Assembly: GCA_947455865.1 (NCBI GenBank)
Contig: CANGQZ010000006.1
Coordinates: 1 to 38,956 of the forward strand
DNA: 38,956 bases
Reading direction: 5' to 3'
Source of the DNA: Sphingomonadaceae bacterium
GTDB lineage: Bacteria; Pseudomonadota; Alphaproteobacteria; Sphingomonadales; Sphingomonadaceae
Shown here: positions 1 to 8,309 of the stretch, piece by piece
Numbering within the stretch: the first letter of the stretch is position 1
How the letters are laid out: each line of letters starts with the position of its first letter
Notes under the pieces: generated by a model
The model's database searches: none
Told to the model about the DNA's origin: nothing
The model's input: the letters and a program-made list of their open reading frames with translations, nothing else
Program-made: the position numbers and the translations under genes

Positions 1-762
1 ACCGCGCTGACACGCTGCACGGGCGACATCATTTTCCTGTGTGATCAGGATGATATTTGGCATGCCGACAAGATCGCCAAAATGCTGGCGTTTCTGGATG
101 CCAATCCGGGCAGGTTGATCGCGGTGCACGATGCGGTGCTGGTCGATGGCAATGCGCGCCCGCTGGGAATGACGATGGGGGAGCAGATCGCGGCCGCTGG
201 ATCACCCGCTGCAAAGGGGCTGGTCGCGGGCTGCTGCATGGCGATCGATGGGCGGCTGGCGCGGTTTTATGATCCACTACCGGCGACGCGCACCCACGAT
301 GCCTGGCTCACGTCGATCATCGATCTGCTCGATGCGCGTTGTTATCTGGACGAGCCGCTGATTGCTTATCGCCGGCACGGCAGCAATGTCTCGCAATCGT
401 ACATGTCGGGGACCGCGCGCGCCTCGCGCTGGCGGCGGTTTGCCGACCGGTTGGTGAAAGCGCGGGCCGAGCCGGCGGGCGACGCGCTGGGCTGGGCAGT
501 GGCCGGGCGGGCTTCGGCGATTGCCGCGCTTCAGACGCACCGCACTGCGCTTGGTGAAGTGGTGCCGGAGGCGCGGATCGATGCGGCTGTGGCTACGTTG
601 CGCGCCGCACAGGTTCGCGACGAGCGGCGGCTGGCGATCCACCGCGCGCAGCGATTGGCAAGGCCGAGCCTGATCCTGCACTCGCTCGCCAAGGGCGATT
701 ATGCTGGTCGCAACGGCCTGCTCAGTCTGGTGCGGGACGTGGTCGATGCCGCCAAACACTAG
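1..762 (+). CDS. Family 2 glycosyltransferase, 5'-truncated by window edge
   Basis: The open frame runs in from the first base, so the N-terminus lies outside the window; 253 codons remain. Near the visible start it carries LCDQDDIW, the acidic donor-binding signature of rhamnosyltransferase-like GT-A enzymes, and HDAWLT further on fits the same fold. These enzymes move a sugar from a nucleotide donor to a growing surface polysaccharide on the cytoplasmic face of the membrane. The internal ATG at 82 lies after the DQDD motif, so it cannot be the true start. The stop overlaps the start of the next glycosyltransferase, indicating one operon. Family assignment is firm; donor and acceptor are unknown. 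Confidence 0.85.
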   Translation, partial: TALTRCTGDIIFLCDQDDIWHADKIAKMLAFLDANPGRLIAVHDAVLVDGNARPLGMTMGEQIAAAGSPAAKGLVAGCCMAIDGRLARFYDPLPATRTHDAWLTSIIDLLDARCYLDEPLIAYRRHGSNVSQSYMSGTARASRWRRFADRLVKARAEPAGDALGWAVAGRASAIAALQTHRTALGEVVPEARIDAAVATLRAAQVRDERRLAIHRAQRLARPSLILHSLAKGDYAGRNGLLSLVRDVVDAAKH

Positions 763-1921
763 ACTTCGCCCAGACGGGCTGCCGCAGAAAGTGCTGATGT
801 ATGTGGTGTCGGTGCACGGCGGCATTTCGCATCATAGCCACTATCAGGCAGCGGAACTGGCTCGGCGCGGCGTGGACGTGACGATGCTGTGCAGCAAAGC
901 CTATCCGTGGCCACAAGCCGATACCGCTTACCGCCAAATGCGGGTGTTTCCGGAGATTGCGCGCGGCGGACTGAAAACGCGGGTCGCGCGGTTTCTGGCA
1001 ATGAACGGCAACCACTGGCGGCTCGCGTGGGAGATCGTGCGCCAGCGGCCCGAACTGGTGCTGCTGGAAGCCAACACCGAATACTTCGCACTGTTGTGGA
1101 TCTGGCCGCACCTGCTGCTGCGCGCGCTGGGGGTGACGTATGTGGCCAACTTCCATGATCCGGTGCGCAAGGTGCGCTATGGCAGCCGCTGGCTTCACCG
1201 GCTCGAACTGGGCAGCCTTTACGCGACGCTGCGCGGCGGGCTGATCCACGGCGCGCCGCCAGCCGAAGCGTGGATTCCGCGCTGGATCCGCATGGAAGTG
1301 GTGCCGCACGGACCGTTTCCGCATCAGGCGGACGGCGAAGTGACGTTCGATCTGCGCGACCGGCTGGGCATTCCGCAAGGGCGGTTCGTGCTGCTCGCTT
1401 TCGGGATGATCACCGATTACAAGAACCTTGATCTACTCATCGAGGCGGTGGCAGAGACCGCTGACACCGATCTGGTGATCGCAGGATCGGTCAAAACCTC
1501 GGGCGACCGTCCGGCCCAGTTCTACCGCGATCTTGCCACCAGCCGGGGGGTGGCGGACCGCGTCCATATCGTCGAGCAGTTTATCCCCGAAGCCGATGTC
1601 GTGTCCTATTTTGCCGGCGTGGATGCGGTAGCCCTGACCTATCGCCGCGAATTCGTTTCGCAATCGGGCGTGCTGCAACTGGCGGTCTTGTGGGAAAAGC
1701 CAATTCTGGCATCGAGCGGCGATGGGCCGCTGCGCGCGGCTGTGACCGATTATGGCCTCGGAATTTTCGTCGAACCGGACGATCAGGCCGCGCTAACCAT
1801 CGGGCTTCAGCGGCTGATCGCCGCACCCGTGGCAAGTGGCGAGGGCTTCGCGCGGTATACTGCCGCATCTTCGTGGCAGGCCAACATCGATGGTCCGGCG
1901 CGGCTGCTGCGTGCTATCTGA
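746..1921 (+). CDS. GT4-type glycosyltransferase
   Basis: 391 residues. The N-terminal part (VVSVHGGISHHSHYQAAELA) looks like the first Rossmann domain of a GT-B enzyme. The C-terminal half has FGMITDYKNLDLLIEAV, then AGVDAVALTYR and a segment like the nucleotide-sugar-binding region of GT4 family members. I place the start at ATG 746, which overlaps the upstream gene by 17 bases. An in-frame upstream start at 701 would add 15 residues coded inside the upstream gene and unlike the family. It probably adds one sugar to the repeat unit built by this locus. Specificity cannot be read from the sequence. Confidence 0.85.
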   Translation: MPPNTRLRPDGLPQKVLMYVVSVHGGISHHSHYQAAELARRGVDVTMLCSKAYPWPQADTAYRQMRVFPEIARGGLKTRVARFLAMNGNHWRLAWEIVRQRPELVLLEANTEYFALLWIWPHLLLRALGVTYVANFHDPVRKVRYGSRWLHRLELGSLYATLRGGLIHGAPPAEAWIPRWIRMEVVPHGPFPHQADGEVTFDLRDRLGIPQGRFVLLAFGMITDYKNLDLLIEAVAETADTDLVIAGSVKTSGDRPAQFYRDLATSRGVADRVHIVEQFIPEADVVSYFAGVDAVALTYRREFVSQSGVLQLAVLWEKPILASSGDGPLRAAVTDYGLGIFVEPDDQAALTIGLQRLIAAPVASGEGFARYTAASSWQANIDGPARLLRAI

Positions 1922-1999
1922 GGCATCGCAGGTTTTGCTTGCGCGGGCAGGGACAGGCGGTGCAAACCTGAGTTGTCCTGCGGGGGCATCGGAGGGGTT

Positions 2000-2593
2000 G
2001 TGGACGACCAAGTCGCGGATAGCGCCATGGCGAGCGAGCGCCGCCGTCGGCGTAGGTCTACCGCCAGCAGTCGCTGGCGTGCCGAGCAGGTCGAGCAGCG
2101 GCTGCGTCTGGCTATGCTGGCGGTTATACTGCTTTATCTCGCGCTCGGGCTGGGCCGGGCGTGGGTCCATAGCAACACCTATGGCAGGGCCACTCTGGGG
2201 ATGACGCCCGAGGCGGTGCGTTATGCCAAAGGCCCGCCGACGCGCGATGAGGCAGCGCAGCAGCGCTGGGTGTATGAAGAAGGTGGCACGATCCACACCG
2301 TCACTTTCGTTGCCGGCAAAGTCGTTGCTTCGCGCTGCGTGCTGGAGACGACCGGCCTGATTGCCTGCCCGGCGGCGTTCGGGATCAGCGCCGGATCGAG
2401 CCAGGGCGAACTACTGCGCCGGCTGGGTCCGGCCGACCGCACCCAGCTGCGCAGTGATGGCAGAGAGCTGTATTACGACGGACTGGGCTATGCCTTCACG
2501 CTGCGCGGGGGCATAGTGACCGGGATCGCGCACACCCCCAGCAACTCGCCAGCCCAGTTGCTGCGCGATGTGCTGTGGCAATTGCTGCCGTGA
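2000..2593 (+). CDS. Bitopic membrane protein with two BamE-like repeats
   Basis: About 197 residues from GTG 2000; alternative starts are TTG 1973 and ATG 2027. GTG 2000 is preferred because GGAGGGG lies just upstream, although the spacing is short. A very basic N-terminal stretch (SERRRRRRS) is followed by one membrane helix (LAMLAVILLYLALGLGRAWV). Then come two similar modules: GMTPEAVRYAKGPPTR with a following strand ending in VTFVAGKVV, and GSSQGELLRRLGPADRT with YAFTLRGGIV. This pattern (short helix, Gly-Pro turn, beta hairpin) resembles SmpA/OmlA/BamE folds. No specific function is known to me. It lies inside the polysaccharide locus in line with the glycosyltransferases. Confidence 0.7.
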   Translation: MDDQVADSAMASERRRRRRSTASSRWRAEQVEQRLRLAMLAVILLYLALGLGRAWVHSNTYGRATLGMTPEAVRYAKGPPTRDEAAQQRWVYEEGGTIHTVTFVAGKVVASRCVLETTGLIACPAAFGISAGSSQGELLRRLGPADRTQLRSDGRELYYDGLGYAFTLRGGIVTGIAHTPSNSPAQLLRDVLWQLLP

Positions 2594-2609
2594 GCCGGAT
2601 TGGCGCAGT

Positions 2610-2629
2610 CCGTTCAGCCGGCTGAACGG
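2610..2629. terminator. Perfect 20-base palindrome between convergent genes
   Basis: CCGTTCAGCC is followed at once by its reverse complement GGCTGAACGG. It sits between the stop of the plus-strand BamE-like gene and the stop of the minus-strand membrane gene, overlapping the latter. A bidirectional hairpin terminator is the likeliest role, but neither side has a T-run, and a dyad-binding site is possible. Confidence 0.45.
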
Positions 2630-2895
2630 CGTGTGCGCAGATACTTGCGCGCGAACACATCGTACTGCAGCCAGAACAGCTGTCCGGCGACATATGGCAG
2701 CAACTGGGCCGGCGCGAACGCCCCGACCGGCCAACGGATTGCGGCGACGAACGCCACCACCAGCACGAAGGCGGCCATATGCGATTTGATCAAGCCGCGT
2801 GATGTGCGGCCAAACAGCGGTAGGATCATGATCACCGTGCGTGCGATGAAAGCGACAATGAATGCCCCGGCGATATAGTACCAAGTTCCCAGCAT
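2614..2895 (-). CDS. Small three-helix membrane protein
   Basis: 93 residues starting MLGTWYYIAGAFIVAFIA. The start at 2895 is preferred over a longer frame from 2964 because a GGGGGAG ribosome-binding site lies just upstream and a membrane helix begins immediately. Predicted helices cover roughly residues 4-24, 38-58 and 65-80, with a basic C-terminus (KYLRTRRSAG). I do not recognise a named family. It lies directly downstream of the minus-strand GT4 gene (37 bases apart), so the two are probably co-transcribed and it may belong to the polysaccharide locus. Confidence 0.65.
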   Translation of the reverse strand: MLGTWYYIAGAFIVAFIARTVIMILPLFGRTSRGLIKSHMAAFVLVVAFVAAIRWPVGAFAPAQLLPYVAGQLFWLQYDVFARKYLRTRRSAG

Positions 2896-2932
2896 ATCGC
2901 TCCCCCTTACGCCCGAGCGCGCCACATCACTG

Positions 2933-4174
2933 TCATAGCCCCATTTCGGCGAGCAGTGCAGCAATGTTGTCGCGGTAGCAGCTGAAGCTGTACTTGCGCG
3001 CTTCGGCCGGGGCCGCGGCGCGCCAGCTGTCCAGCCGGCCGCGATCTTCGATCGCCGCCAGCATCGCCGCGTGGAGCGTATCGGTGTCGACCCGATCGAG
3101 CATGATCCCTGTCTCGGGCGTGACTGCAGGGGCGCAGTTGCGCGACTGGATTAGCGCACTGCCGGAAGCGAGCGCTTCGTAAAGCGTGATCCCGGCACCC
3201 TCGAAATAGCTTGGCAGCAGGAACACGTGGTGTTCGCGCATGATCTGAGGCACGTCGGCGCGGGCGACGGTGGGGATGTATGTCACCCGTTCGGCATAAG
3301 GCGTGAAGGCCTTGGGCGGGACCTTGAGGCTGCCGACGATGGTGAGTTCAGCATCGCTGCGCGGGATCCGCGCGATCGCTTCGAGCACATGGTGGATGCC
3401 CTTGCGCGGGATGACAAGGCCGAGGAACAGGAACTTCACCGGGCCAGTGCGCGGCGCCGGGGCGGGCGGCGGCTGCTCGCCAAACAGTGCTTCGTCATAA
3501 CAGTAGTTAAGCACGCGCAGCTTGGCGTCGATCGCGGGATCGGCGGTGGCTTCGCGGATCGTGCCGGCAGCAAACGGGCTGCCGACGAGAATCCGGTCGG
3601 CCAGTTCGTATTCGCGCTGGTCGCGGGCGATGTTGACCGCCGGCTCTTCCAGTTCGGTCGGCAGGAACCAGTCGCCGAAGTCCTCGCGGATTTCCGCCAT
3701 CATCCTGTTATAGATGCGAAAATCGCCGTTGGTCCGATCGAGGATGCAGGCCCGGCCAAATGTGCGGGCGAGCGCGAACGAGGCCTCCGAGCTGCCGTTG
3801 TAGCCCCACAGCGCAAATGGCTCGGCCGAGCGCAAGTCTGCGGCGATGCCGGAGACGAAACGGCGGTTGCCGAACCGGTCGAGCCAGCGCGCCAGATTGC
3901 GCTGCCCCGCGCGCGAAGCGATCCGTTCGAGCCATTCGGTCAGGCCCGAGGTGCGCACCAGCGCGGGATCGAGCGAGGGGTGGCTGAAGCGGCGGAATTC
4001 CCGCGCGAGCCGGGCCCCGAGCGAGCCGGGCAGAATTCGCTCCAGCCGGTAGGGCAGGCGGTCCGGTTGGTAGAAGATCGAGGTGGCATACCACGCCAAC
4101 TGGTCCAGCTGTTGCAGCGCCAGGGCGGTTTGCCAGCTGTGCTGCGTGCCGGGATGAAACACCGCGACTTTCAT
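2933..4174 (-). CDS. GT4-type glycosyltransferase
   Basis: 413 residues from ATG 4174 (MKVAVFHPGTQHSWQTALAL). The frame stays open upstream to 4375, but that extension looks non-coding. The C-terminal GT-B domain is clear: KFLFLGLVIPRKGIHHVLEA, then IMREHHVFLLPSYFEGAG followed by ALASGSALIQ, matching the EX7E-type donor-binding region of GT4 enzymes. It runs opposite to the other glycosyltransferases of the locus and diverges from the beta-helix module, leaving a 271-base intergenic region. Cytoplasmic sugar transferase for the surface polysaccharide; donor unknown. Confidence 0.85.
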   Translation of the reverse strand: MKVAVFHPGTQHSWQTALALQQLDQLAWYATSIFYQPDRLPYRLERILPGSLGARLAREFRRFSHPSLDPALVRTSGLTEWLERIASRAGQRNLARWLDRFGNRRFVSGIAADLRSAEPFALWGYNGSSEASFALARTFGRACILDRTNGDFRIYNRMMAEIREDFGDWFLPTELEEPAVNIARDQREYELADRILVGSPFAAGTIREATADPAIDAKLRVLNYCYDEALFGEQPPPAPAPRTGPVKFLFLGLVIPRKGIHHVLEAIARIPRSDAELTIVGSLKVPPKAFTPYAERVTYIPTVARADVPQIMREHHVFLLPSYFEGAGITLYEALASGSALIQSRNCAPAVTPETGIMLDRVDTDTLHAAMLAAIEDRGRLDSWRAAAPAEARKYSFSCYRDNIAALLAEMGL

Positions 4175-4393
4175 CGTCAATGCCCCAAGCTCCGTTGCCG
4201 TCCCGCCGCGCGCACTGCCTGAATCTCCCGTGGCCGCCGACGGGCAGCGAGCGCCACTTTGATGCTGCAAGTGCAAAATGCAATTCTTTTCGGCTGGCCG
4301 GTCCACGCGGTGCCGGCTTCGCGCGATGCAACGTCGATACACCAGCAATGCCTGCCGGATGCGTGCCAGATTCAATTATGGGCTTTCCTACAT

Positions 4394-4410
4394 ATAACCA
4401 ATATGGTTAT
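4394..4410. promoter_or_regulatory. 17-base inverted repeat upstream of the beta-helix module
   Basis: ATAACCA-ATA-TGGTTAT: perfect 7-base arms around a 3-base centre, ending 35 bases before the ATG at 4446. It lies in the AT-richest part of the 4175-4445 divergent intergenic region, in an otherwise GC-rich window. Position and symmetry suit a dimeric-repressor operator or a hairpin in the 5' leader. No -35/-10 pair could be assigned with confidence. The rest of this intergenic region shows only short unassigned TGCAA repeats near 4264-4285. Confidence 0.4.
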
Positions 4411-4445
4411 CAGATGCTTCGAATCATTGCATCACAGGAGCCGAC

Positions 4446-4874
4446 ATGCCCACTTCGCCACTCAAGACGCCTGCCGGCTATGTTCCCCAGATGGCCATCG
4501 CCTTTGCCAACGCCAATGGCGATGCGGACCTTGTCAGTGCGGTCAATCCGATCCCGACGCAGGAGCAGCCGTTCGTGGCGGCCGCGCCGCTGAGCGGCTC
4601 GGCCAGTGCCTCGGGCCAGTTCGGTCCCTTCGCGGCCCGCACCGGCCGGGCGATCATGCTGTCGCTCTCGGGCACCTGGAGCGGTACGGTCAAAGTGCTG
4701 CGGTCGGTCGATGGCGGCACCACCAAGCTGGCGCTGACTGCCGCAGGCTTGCCCTATGCCAGCTATACCGGCAACGTGTGCGAACCGGTGTGGGAAGAAA
4801 GCGAGGCCGCGGCGGTGTTCTACCTCGACGTGACGCTGAGTTCGGGCACGCTCGCGTACCGGATGGGCCAGTAA
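4446..4874 (+). CDS. Small beta-rich phage-structural-like protein
   Basis: 142 residues with a good ribosome-binding site (AGGAG, 5 bases before ATG). No signal peptide or membrane helix. Residues about 60-142 form a run of beta strands with LSLSGTWSGTVKVLRSVDGG and GTLAYRMGQ at the end. I have seen this kind of sequence in hypothetical proteins next to tail-fibre or tailspike genes of phages and prophages; that is from memory, not a search. Its stop lies 2 bases before the ATG of the beta-helix gene, so the two are surely co-translated. It may be a chaperone, adaptor or small structural partner of that protein. Confidence 0.6.
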   Translation: MPTSPLKTPAGYVPQMAIAFANANGDADLVSAVNPIPTQEQPFVAAAPLSGSASASGQFGPFAARTGRAIMLSLSGTWSGTVKVLRSVDGGTTKLALTAAGLPYASYTGNVCEPVWEESEAAAVFYLDVTLSSGTLAYRMGQ

Positions 4875-4876
4875 CC

Positions 4877-7012
4877 ATGGCGCTCGATTTCGTCGCGCGC
4901 GCGACCGCCGCCGCCAAGAGCGATGCCGCCCAGGCCCTGTCGCGGGTTGGCACGCTCGATCTGTTCACCAGCCTGCCGACCAAGACGGTCGATACCGTGA
5001 TTACGGTCGTGACCACCAGTGGCTACGCCACCGGCGGAGCCGGTGGGGCCACTTATGTCGCCGATAGCCTCGCCACGGCCGCGCTTGCTGCGGCGCACCC
5101 GCGCTTCTGCAAGCAAAGCACCAACGGCCGCTATTTCCGTCTCGCCGGCGATGAGGTTGCGGTGGAGCAGGGCGGTGCCACGGGCGTTGCCGGAACCAAC
5201 GACCAGCCGGCGATCCAGGCGGCAGTGGCCTATGCCAACGCAGTTGGCATCCGCCGGGTGGTATTCACGCAAGCAGCCTATGAACTTTGGTGTCCGGTGC
5301 GCACCACCAATCCCTCCACGCTCGCGCTCGACGGCTATCCCATCGTGATCCAGTACCCGGTGGCGCTGGTCGGGATGCCCGGGCGCACCAGGCTGAGCTT
5401 TCGCAATAGCGCCGGCGGCAGCAAGAACACCATCACCCAAGTGGTCAACGCGCAAAACTGGCAGGGCGGCGGGATCATGATCCGCAGCGCCACCGGGCTG
5501 ATCGACTGGGCCAGGCTGGAAAACCTGGAACTGGACGGCAACGTTACCTACAATCCGGCCGATCGATCGAACGTCAACCTCTCCGACAAGGGCATTGCGC
5601 TGCCGGGCGCCAGCAGCCCGTCGAACGAGTTCGGCCGGCTCGATTTGCGCAACCTGATCGTTCACAACTTCGCGGGTGAAAACATCTACATCGGCGGGGG
5701 CAGCAGCCAGACCTCGATGGTTCTGGCCGAGAACGTTGAAAGCTACAATTCGCCGCAATCTGCGTGGAACCCCACCGGGGTAGGCGCGGTGTTCGGCATC
5801 AACATCAATGCTCACGACAGCTATCTCGCCTCTGAAATCATCAGTGGTGCGGGGCACACTTATGTTGGATGCCGTTTTGCGAATTCATACAACGCCGGGG
5901 CGATTGCGACGCAGTATTTCACCACCGGTTATGCCTACAGCTACCCCAACCGCGACACGACTGTGCCGCCGAAGTTCGTCAACTACATCGATTGCACGTT
6001 CCAAAACGTAACGACCATGACAGTGAGTTCGTGGACGCGCGGGCGAGTAATATCGATTGACACCAGTTGGGCATTCGCCGTTCCGGTCAAAGAGGTTGAT
6101 CTCGACATTGTCTCATGGGCTGACCAGCGCCAGTTTGCGGTGATGACGCTGGCGGGTCCGGCTTCGACCACGACCCAGTTCGCGGGATGTCCGGCCGGCG
6201 TCTATTACGAAGTTACCAAGAATATCCGTGTGAACATCGTCAGCAAGCGAACGTCCAAGGCGCAGGCCGACGGACGCACGCTGACGGGGGTCGATCTCTA
6301 TTCGGGGCTCTATGATCCGCACTCGGTGCAAATCAACGTCGAGGGCGAAGTCACCCAAGTCTACACCCTGCCGGGTTCGGTGGTGAGCGGTTTCGCCGTG
6401 CCGCTGATCACCACCGGCAAGCTATCCTACCTCGGCCAGCAATTCGGCGGAACTTACAGCAACCCTGCGGCCAACGTGGCGCTCGACGTCGGCTGGTCGG
6501 CGATGATCTTCTATTCGAGCGGCACCGGGCCATACACGGTTACGCTCAACAACAATTATGGCTATGCCGACGGCCAGCTGGTCACTTTCTATCTGGGCGC
6601 TGGCAGTACAGCGGCGATGACCTTTGCCGCGTCCGGGGCGGGCATGAAGCTGCGCGAGCCTCGCAAGCTCTTGACTGCCGGTGACCGGCTGGTGCTGCGC
6701 TGGAACAAGCAGCTGGGGACGTGGGTGGAAGAGAGCTTTCTGCCGGCTCAGGCGCTGCGGCTGATCGGCTCGGCGACGTACGATGCACCTTCGATCGCGG
6801 CGGGTGCATCAGCGACGACCACGGTGACCGTGACCGGCGCGGCGCTTGGCGATTATGTCAGCAACGTCTCGCTTGCGGCCAGTTCGGGCGGGCTGACGGT
6901 GACCGGCTACGTCTCCGCCGCCAATACCGTGACGGTGGTGCTGGCCAACCTGACAGGGGCGGCAGTCGATCTCGCTTCGACCACGCTGTCGGTCGAAGTG
7001 ACCCGTAAGTAA
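4877..7012 (+). CDS. Right-handed beta-helix, tailspike-like protein
   Basis: 711 residues; ATG 4877 is chosen because the frame upstream overlaps the 142-residue gene in another phase. No signal peptide. Residues about 45-60 (YATGGAGGATYVAD) and 105-140 (GTNDQPAIQAAVAYANAVG, then RRVVF) match the entry segment of pectate-lyase-superfamily tailspikes. The middle is an irregular strand-rich region rich in Asn, Gly, Ser and Thr, as in a parallel beta-helix. The last about 85 residues (SATYDAPSIAAGASATTTVT ... TLSVEVTRK) resemble a beta-sandwich tail common at the C-terminus of phage structural proteins. GC is visibly lower than in its neighbours around 5700-6250. Likely a polysaccharide-binding or -cleaving protein; catalytic residues cannot be assigned. 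Confidence 0.7.
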   Translation: MALDFVARATAAAKSDAAQALSRVGTLDLFTSLPTKTVDTVITVVTTSGYATGGAGGATYVADSLATAALAAAHPRFCKQSTNGRYFRLAGDEVAVEQGGATGVAGTNDQPAIQAAVAYANAVGIRRVVFTQAAYELWCPVRTTNPSTLALDGYPIVIQYPVALVGMPGRTRLSFRNSAGGSKNTITQVVNAQNWQGGGIMIRSATGLIDWARLENLELDGNVTYNPADRSNVNLSDKGIALPGASSPSNEFGRLDLRNLIVHNFAGENIYIGGGSSQTSMVLAENVESYNSPQSAWNPTGVGAVFGININAHDSYLASEIISGAGHTYVGCRFANSYNAGAIATQYFTTGYAYSYPNRDTTVPPKFVNYIDCTFQNVTTMTVSSWTRGRVISIDTSWAFAVPVKEVDLDIVSWADQRQFAVMTLAGPASTTTQFAGCPAGVYYEVTKNIRVNIVSKRTSKAQADGRTLTGVDLYSGLYDPHSVQINVEGEVTQVYTLPGSVVSGFAVPLITTGKLSYLGQQFGGTYSNPAANVALDVGWSAMIFYSSGTGPYTVTLNNNYGYADGQLVTFYLGAGSTAAMTFAASGAGMKLREPRKLLTAGDRLVLRWNKQLGTWVEESFLPAQALRLIGSATYDAPSIAAGASATTTVTVTGAALGDYVSNVSLAASSGGLTVTGYVSAANTVTVVLANLTGAAVDLASTTLSVEVTRK

Positions 7013-7017
7013 GGTCG

Positions 7018-7046
7018 ATCCGGGGCGCGGCACCCGCGCCCCGGAT
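7018..7046 (+). terminator. Strong GC hairpin after the beta-helix gene
   Basis: A 13-base stem, ATCCGGGGCGCGG paired with its exact complement, closes on a 3-base CAC centre and starts 5 bases after the stop codon. It is followed by AAAC rather than a T-run, so it fits a hairpin terminator only partly. It separates the beta-helix module from the next glycosyltransferase. Confidence 0.6.
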
Positions 7047-7112
7047 AAACCCTTGCCAGCGCTCCGCACCGCGCTATTTGTGCTGCGTTGCACAATCCGG
7101 TCGGGGCGACGG

Positions 7113-8309
7113 GTGAATTCGGAACGCAAGCTCTCCGTTGCATTGGTCTGGTCGCAGTTCGCGGCATACCACATCGATCGCTGCGAAGCCGTCGCGCGGC
7201 GACTGGGCAGCCGTGGCGAGGTGCTTGCCGTCGAAATCGCAACGACTTCGGTCGATTATGTCTGGGAACCCAGCGGCGACGTGAGTGGCGCGCGCAAGGT
7301 TACCCTTTTCCCCGGACAATCATTTGATTCGCTTTCGCCGTGGCGGCGCTTCCGCGCGCTGTTCGCGCTGGTGCGGCGCTGTGATCTGGTGGCGATCGGG
7401 ATCGCCTATTCCGAACGCGACGCGATCCTGCTGAGCTGGGTGCTCCGCCTGATCGGCAAACGGGTGGTGGTGCTCAGCGAATCCAAGTTTGACGACAGCC
7501 GCCGCTCGGTCTGGTTCGAGCTGTTCAAGGCTGGCCTGCTCGGCGCCTACAGTGCAGCGATCGTCGGCGGCCGCCGCCACGTCGATTACTTCCGCTTCCT
7601 GCGCTTCAACCGCCGGGCAGTGCTGCCGGGCTATGACGGGGTAGGGCTGGAGCGCATCCGTCGGCAGGCGGGCAGCGTTCTTGCGCCAGCCGGGCCTGCC
7701 TACGGCGCGCGCCCGTTCGTCTTTGTCGGCCGGTTTGTGGGCAAGAAGAACCTGATCCGGCTGATTGAAGGCTATGCGCAATATGCCGCGTTGGCCGGGC
7801 CGGAGCCGCGCCGGCTGGTGCTGGTCGGCTCGGGCGCGGAAGGCCCGGCGATGGACCGCCGGATTGCCGAACTGGGCATCGCCCACCTCGTCGATTTCCC
7901 CGGATTTCTCTCTGCCGATGCGGTGTCGCGGATGCTTTCGGGGGCGTTGGCGCTGGTGCTGGTCAGCGTTGAGGAGCAATGGGGGCTTGTGGTCAACGAG
8001 GCGCTGGCGGTCGGCCTGCCGGCGATCGTCAGCCACGAGGTCGGCTCGCGCGATGCGCTAGTGCGCAACCTTGTAAACGGCTTCGTGGTCGAATCGAACT
8101 CTCCTGCCGCGATCGGCCGGGCGATGCTGCAGCTCGGCGGCGACGAAGCCGCCTGGCAGGCCATGGTCGGCGCTTCGCACGCGCGCGCCTGGATGGGCGA
8201 TGCCGAGAGGCTTGCCGATGCCATTGAACTGCTGCTTTACCCCGGTAGCGCTGCTGCCGCCGAATGCATGGCAAGGTTTGCCGCCGAACTGGAGCTGGAA
8301 TCCCGATGA
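7113..8309 (+). CDS. GT4-type glycosyltransferase
   Basis: 398 residues from GTG 7113 ([16 protein letters not shown]); an alternative TTG at 7053 would overlap no gene but adds an uncharacteristic basic tail. The C-terminal GT-B half shows [20 protein letters not shown], then [20 protein letters not shown] followed by GLPAIVS, the typical GT4 donor site with its E-x7-E arrangement. The stop overlaps the start of the UDP-glucuronate decarboxylase gene (ATGA), which points to translational coupling. This pairing hints that the enzyme may use UDP-xylose or an acceptor next to it, but that is inference. Confidence 0.85.
   Translation: MNSERKLSVALVWSQFAAYHIDRCEAVARRLGSRGEVLAVEIATTSVDYVWEPSGDVSGARKVTLFPGQSFDSLSPWRRFRALFALVRRCDLVAIGIAYSERDAILLSWVLRLIGKRVVVLSESKFDDSRRSVWFELFKAGLLGAYSAAIVGGRRHVDYFRFLRFNRRAVLPGYDGVGLERIRRQAGSVLAPAGPAYGARPFVFVGRFVGKKNLIRLIEGYAQYAALAGPEPRRLVLVGSGAEGPAMDRRIAELGIAHLVDFPGFLSADAVSRMLSGALALVLVSVEEQWGLVVNEALAVGLPAIVSHEVGSRDALVRNLVNGFVVESNSPAAIGRAMLQLGGDEAAWQAMVGASHARAWMGDAERLADAIELLLYPGSAAAAECMARFAAELELESR

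Noticed and set aside
3227..4222. 331-codon plus-strand frame
   Set aside because: Antisense to the GT4 gene at 2933-4174; no family resemblance.
4446..7012. Complete prophage or gene-transfer agent
   Set aside because: No terminase, capsid, integrase or lysis genes on either side; neighbours are polysaccharide genes.
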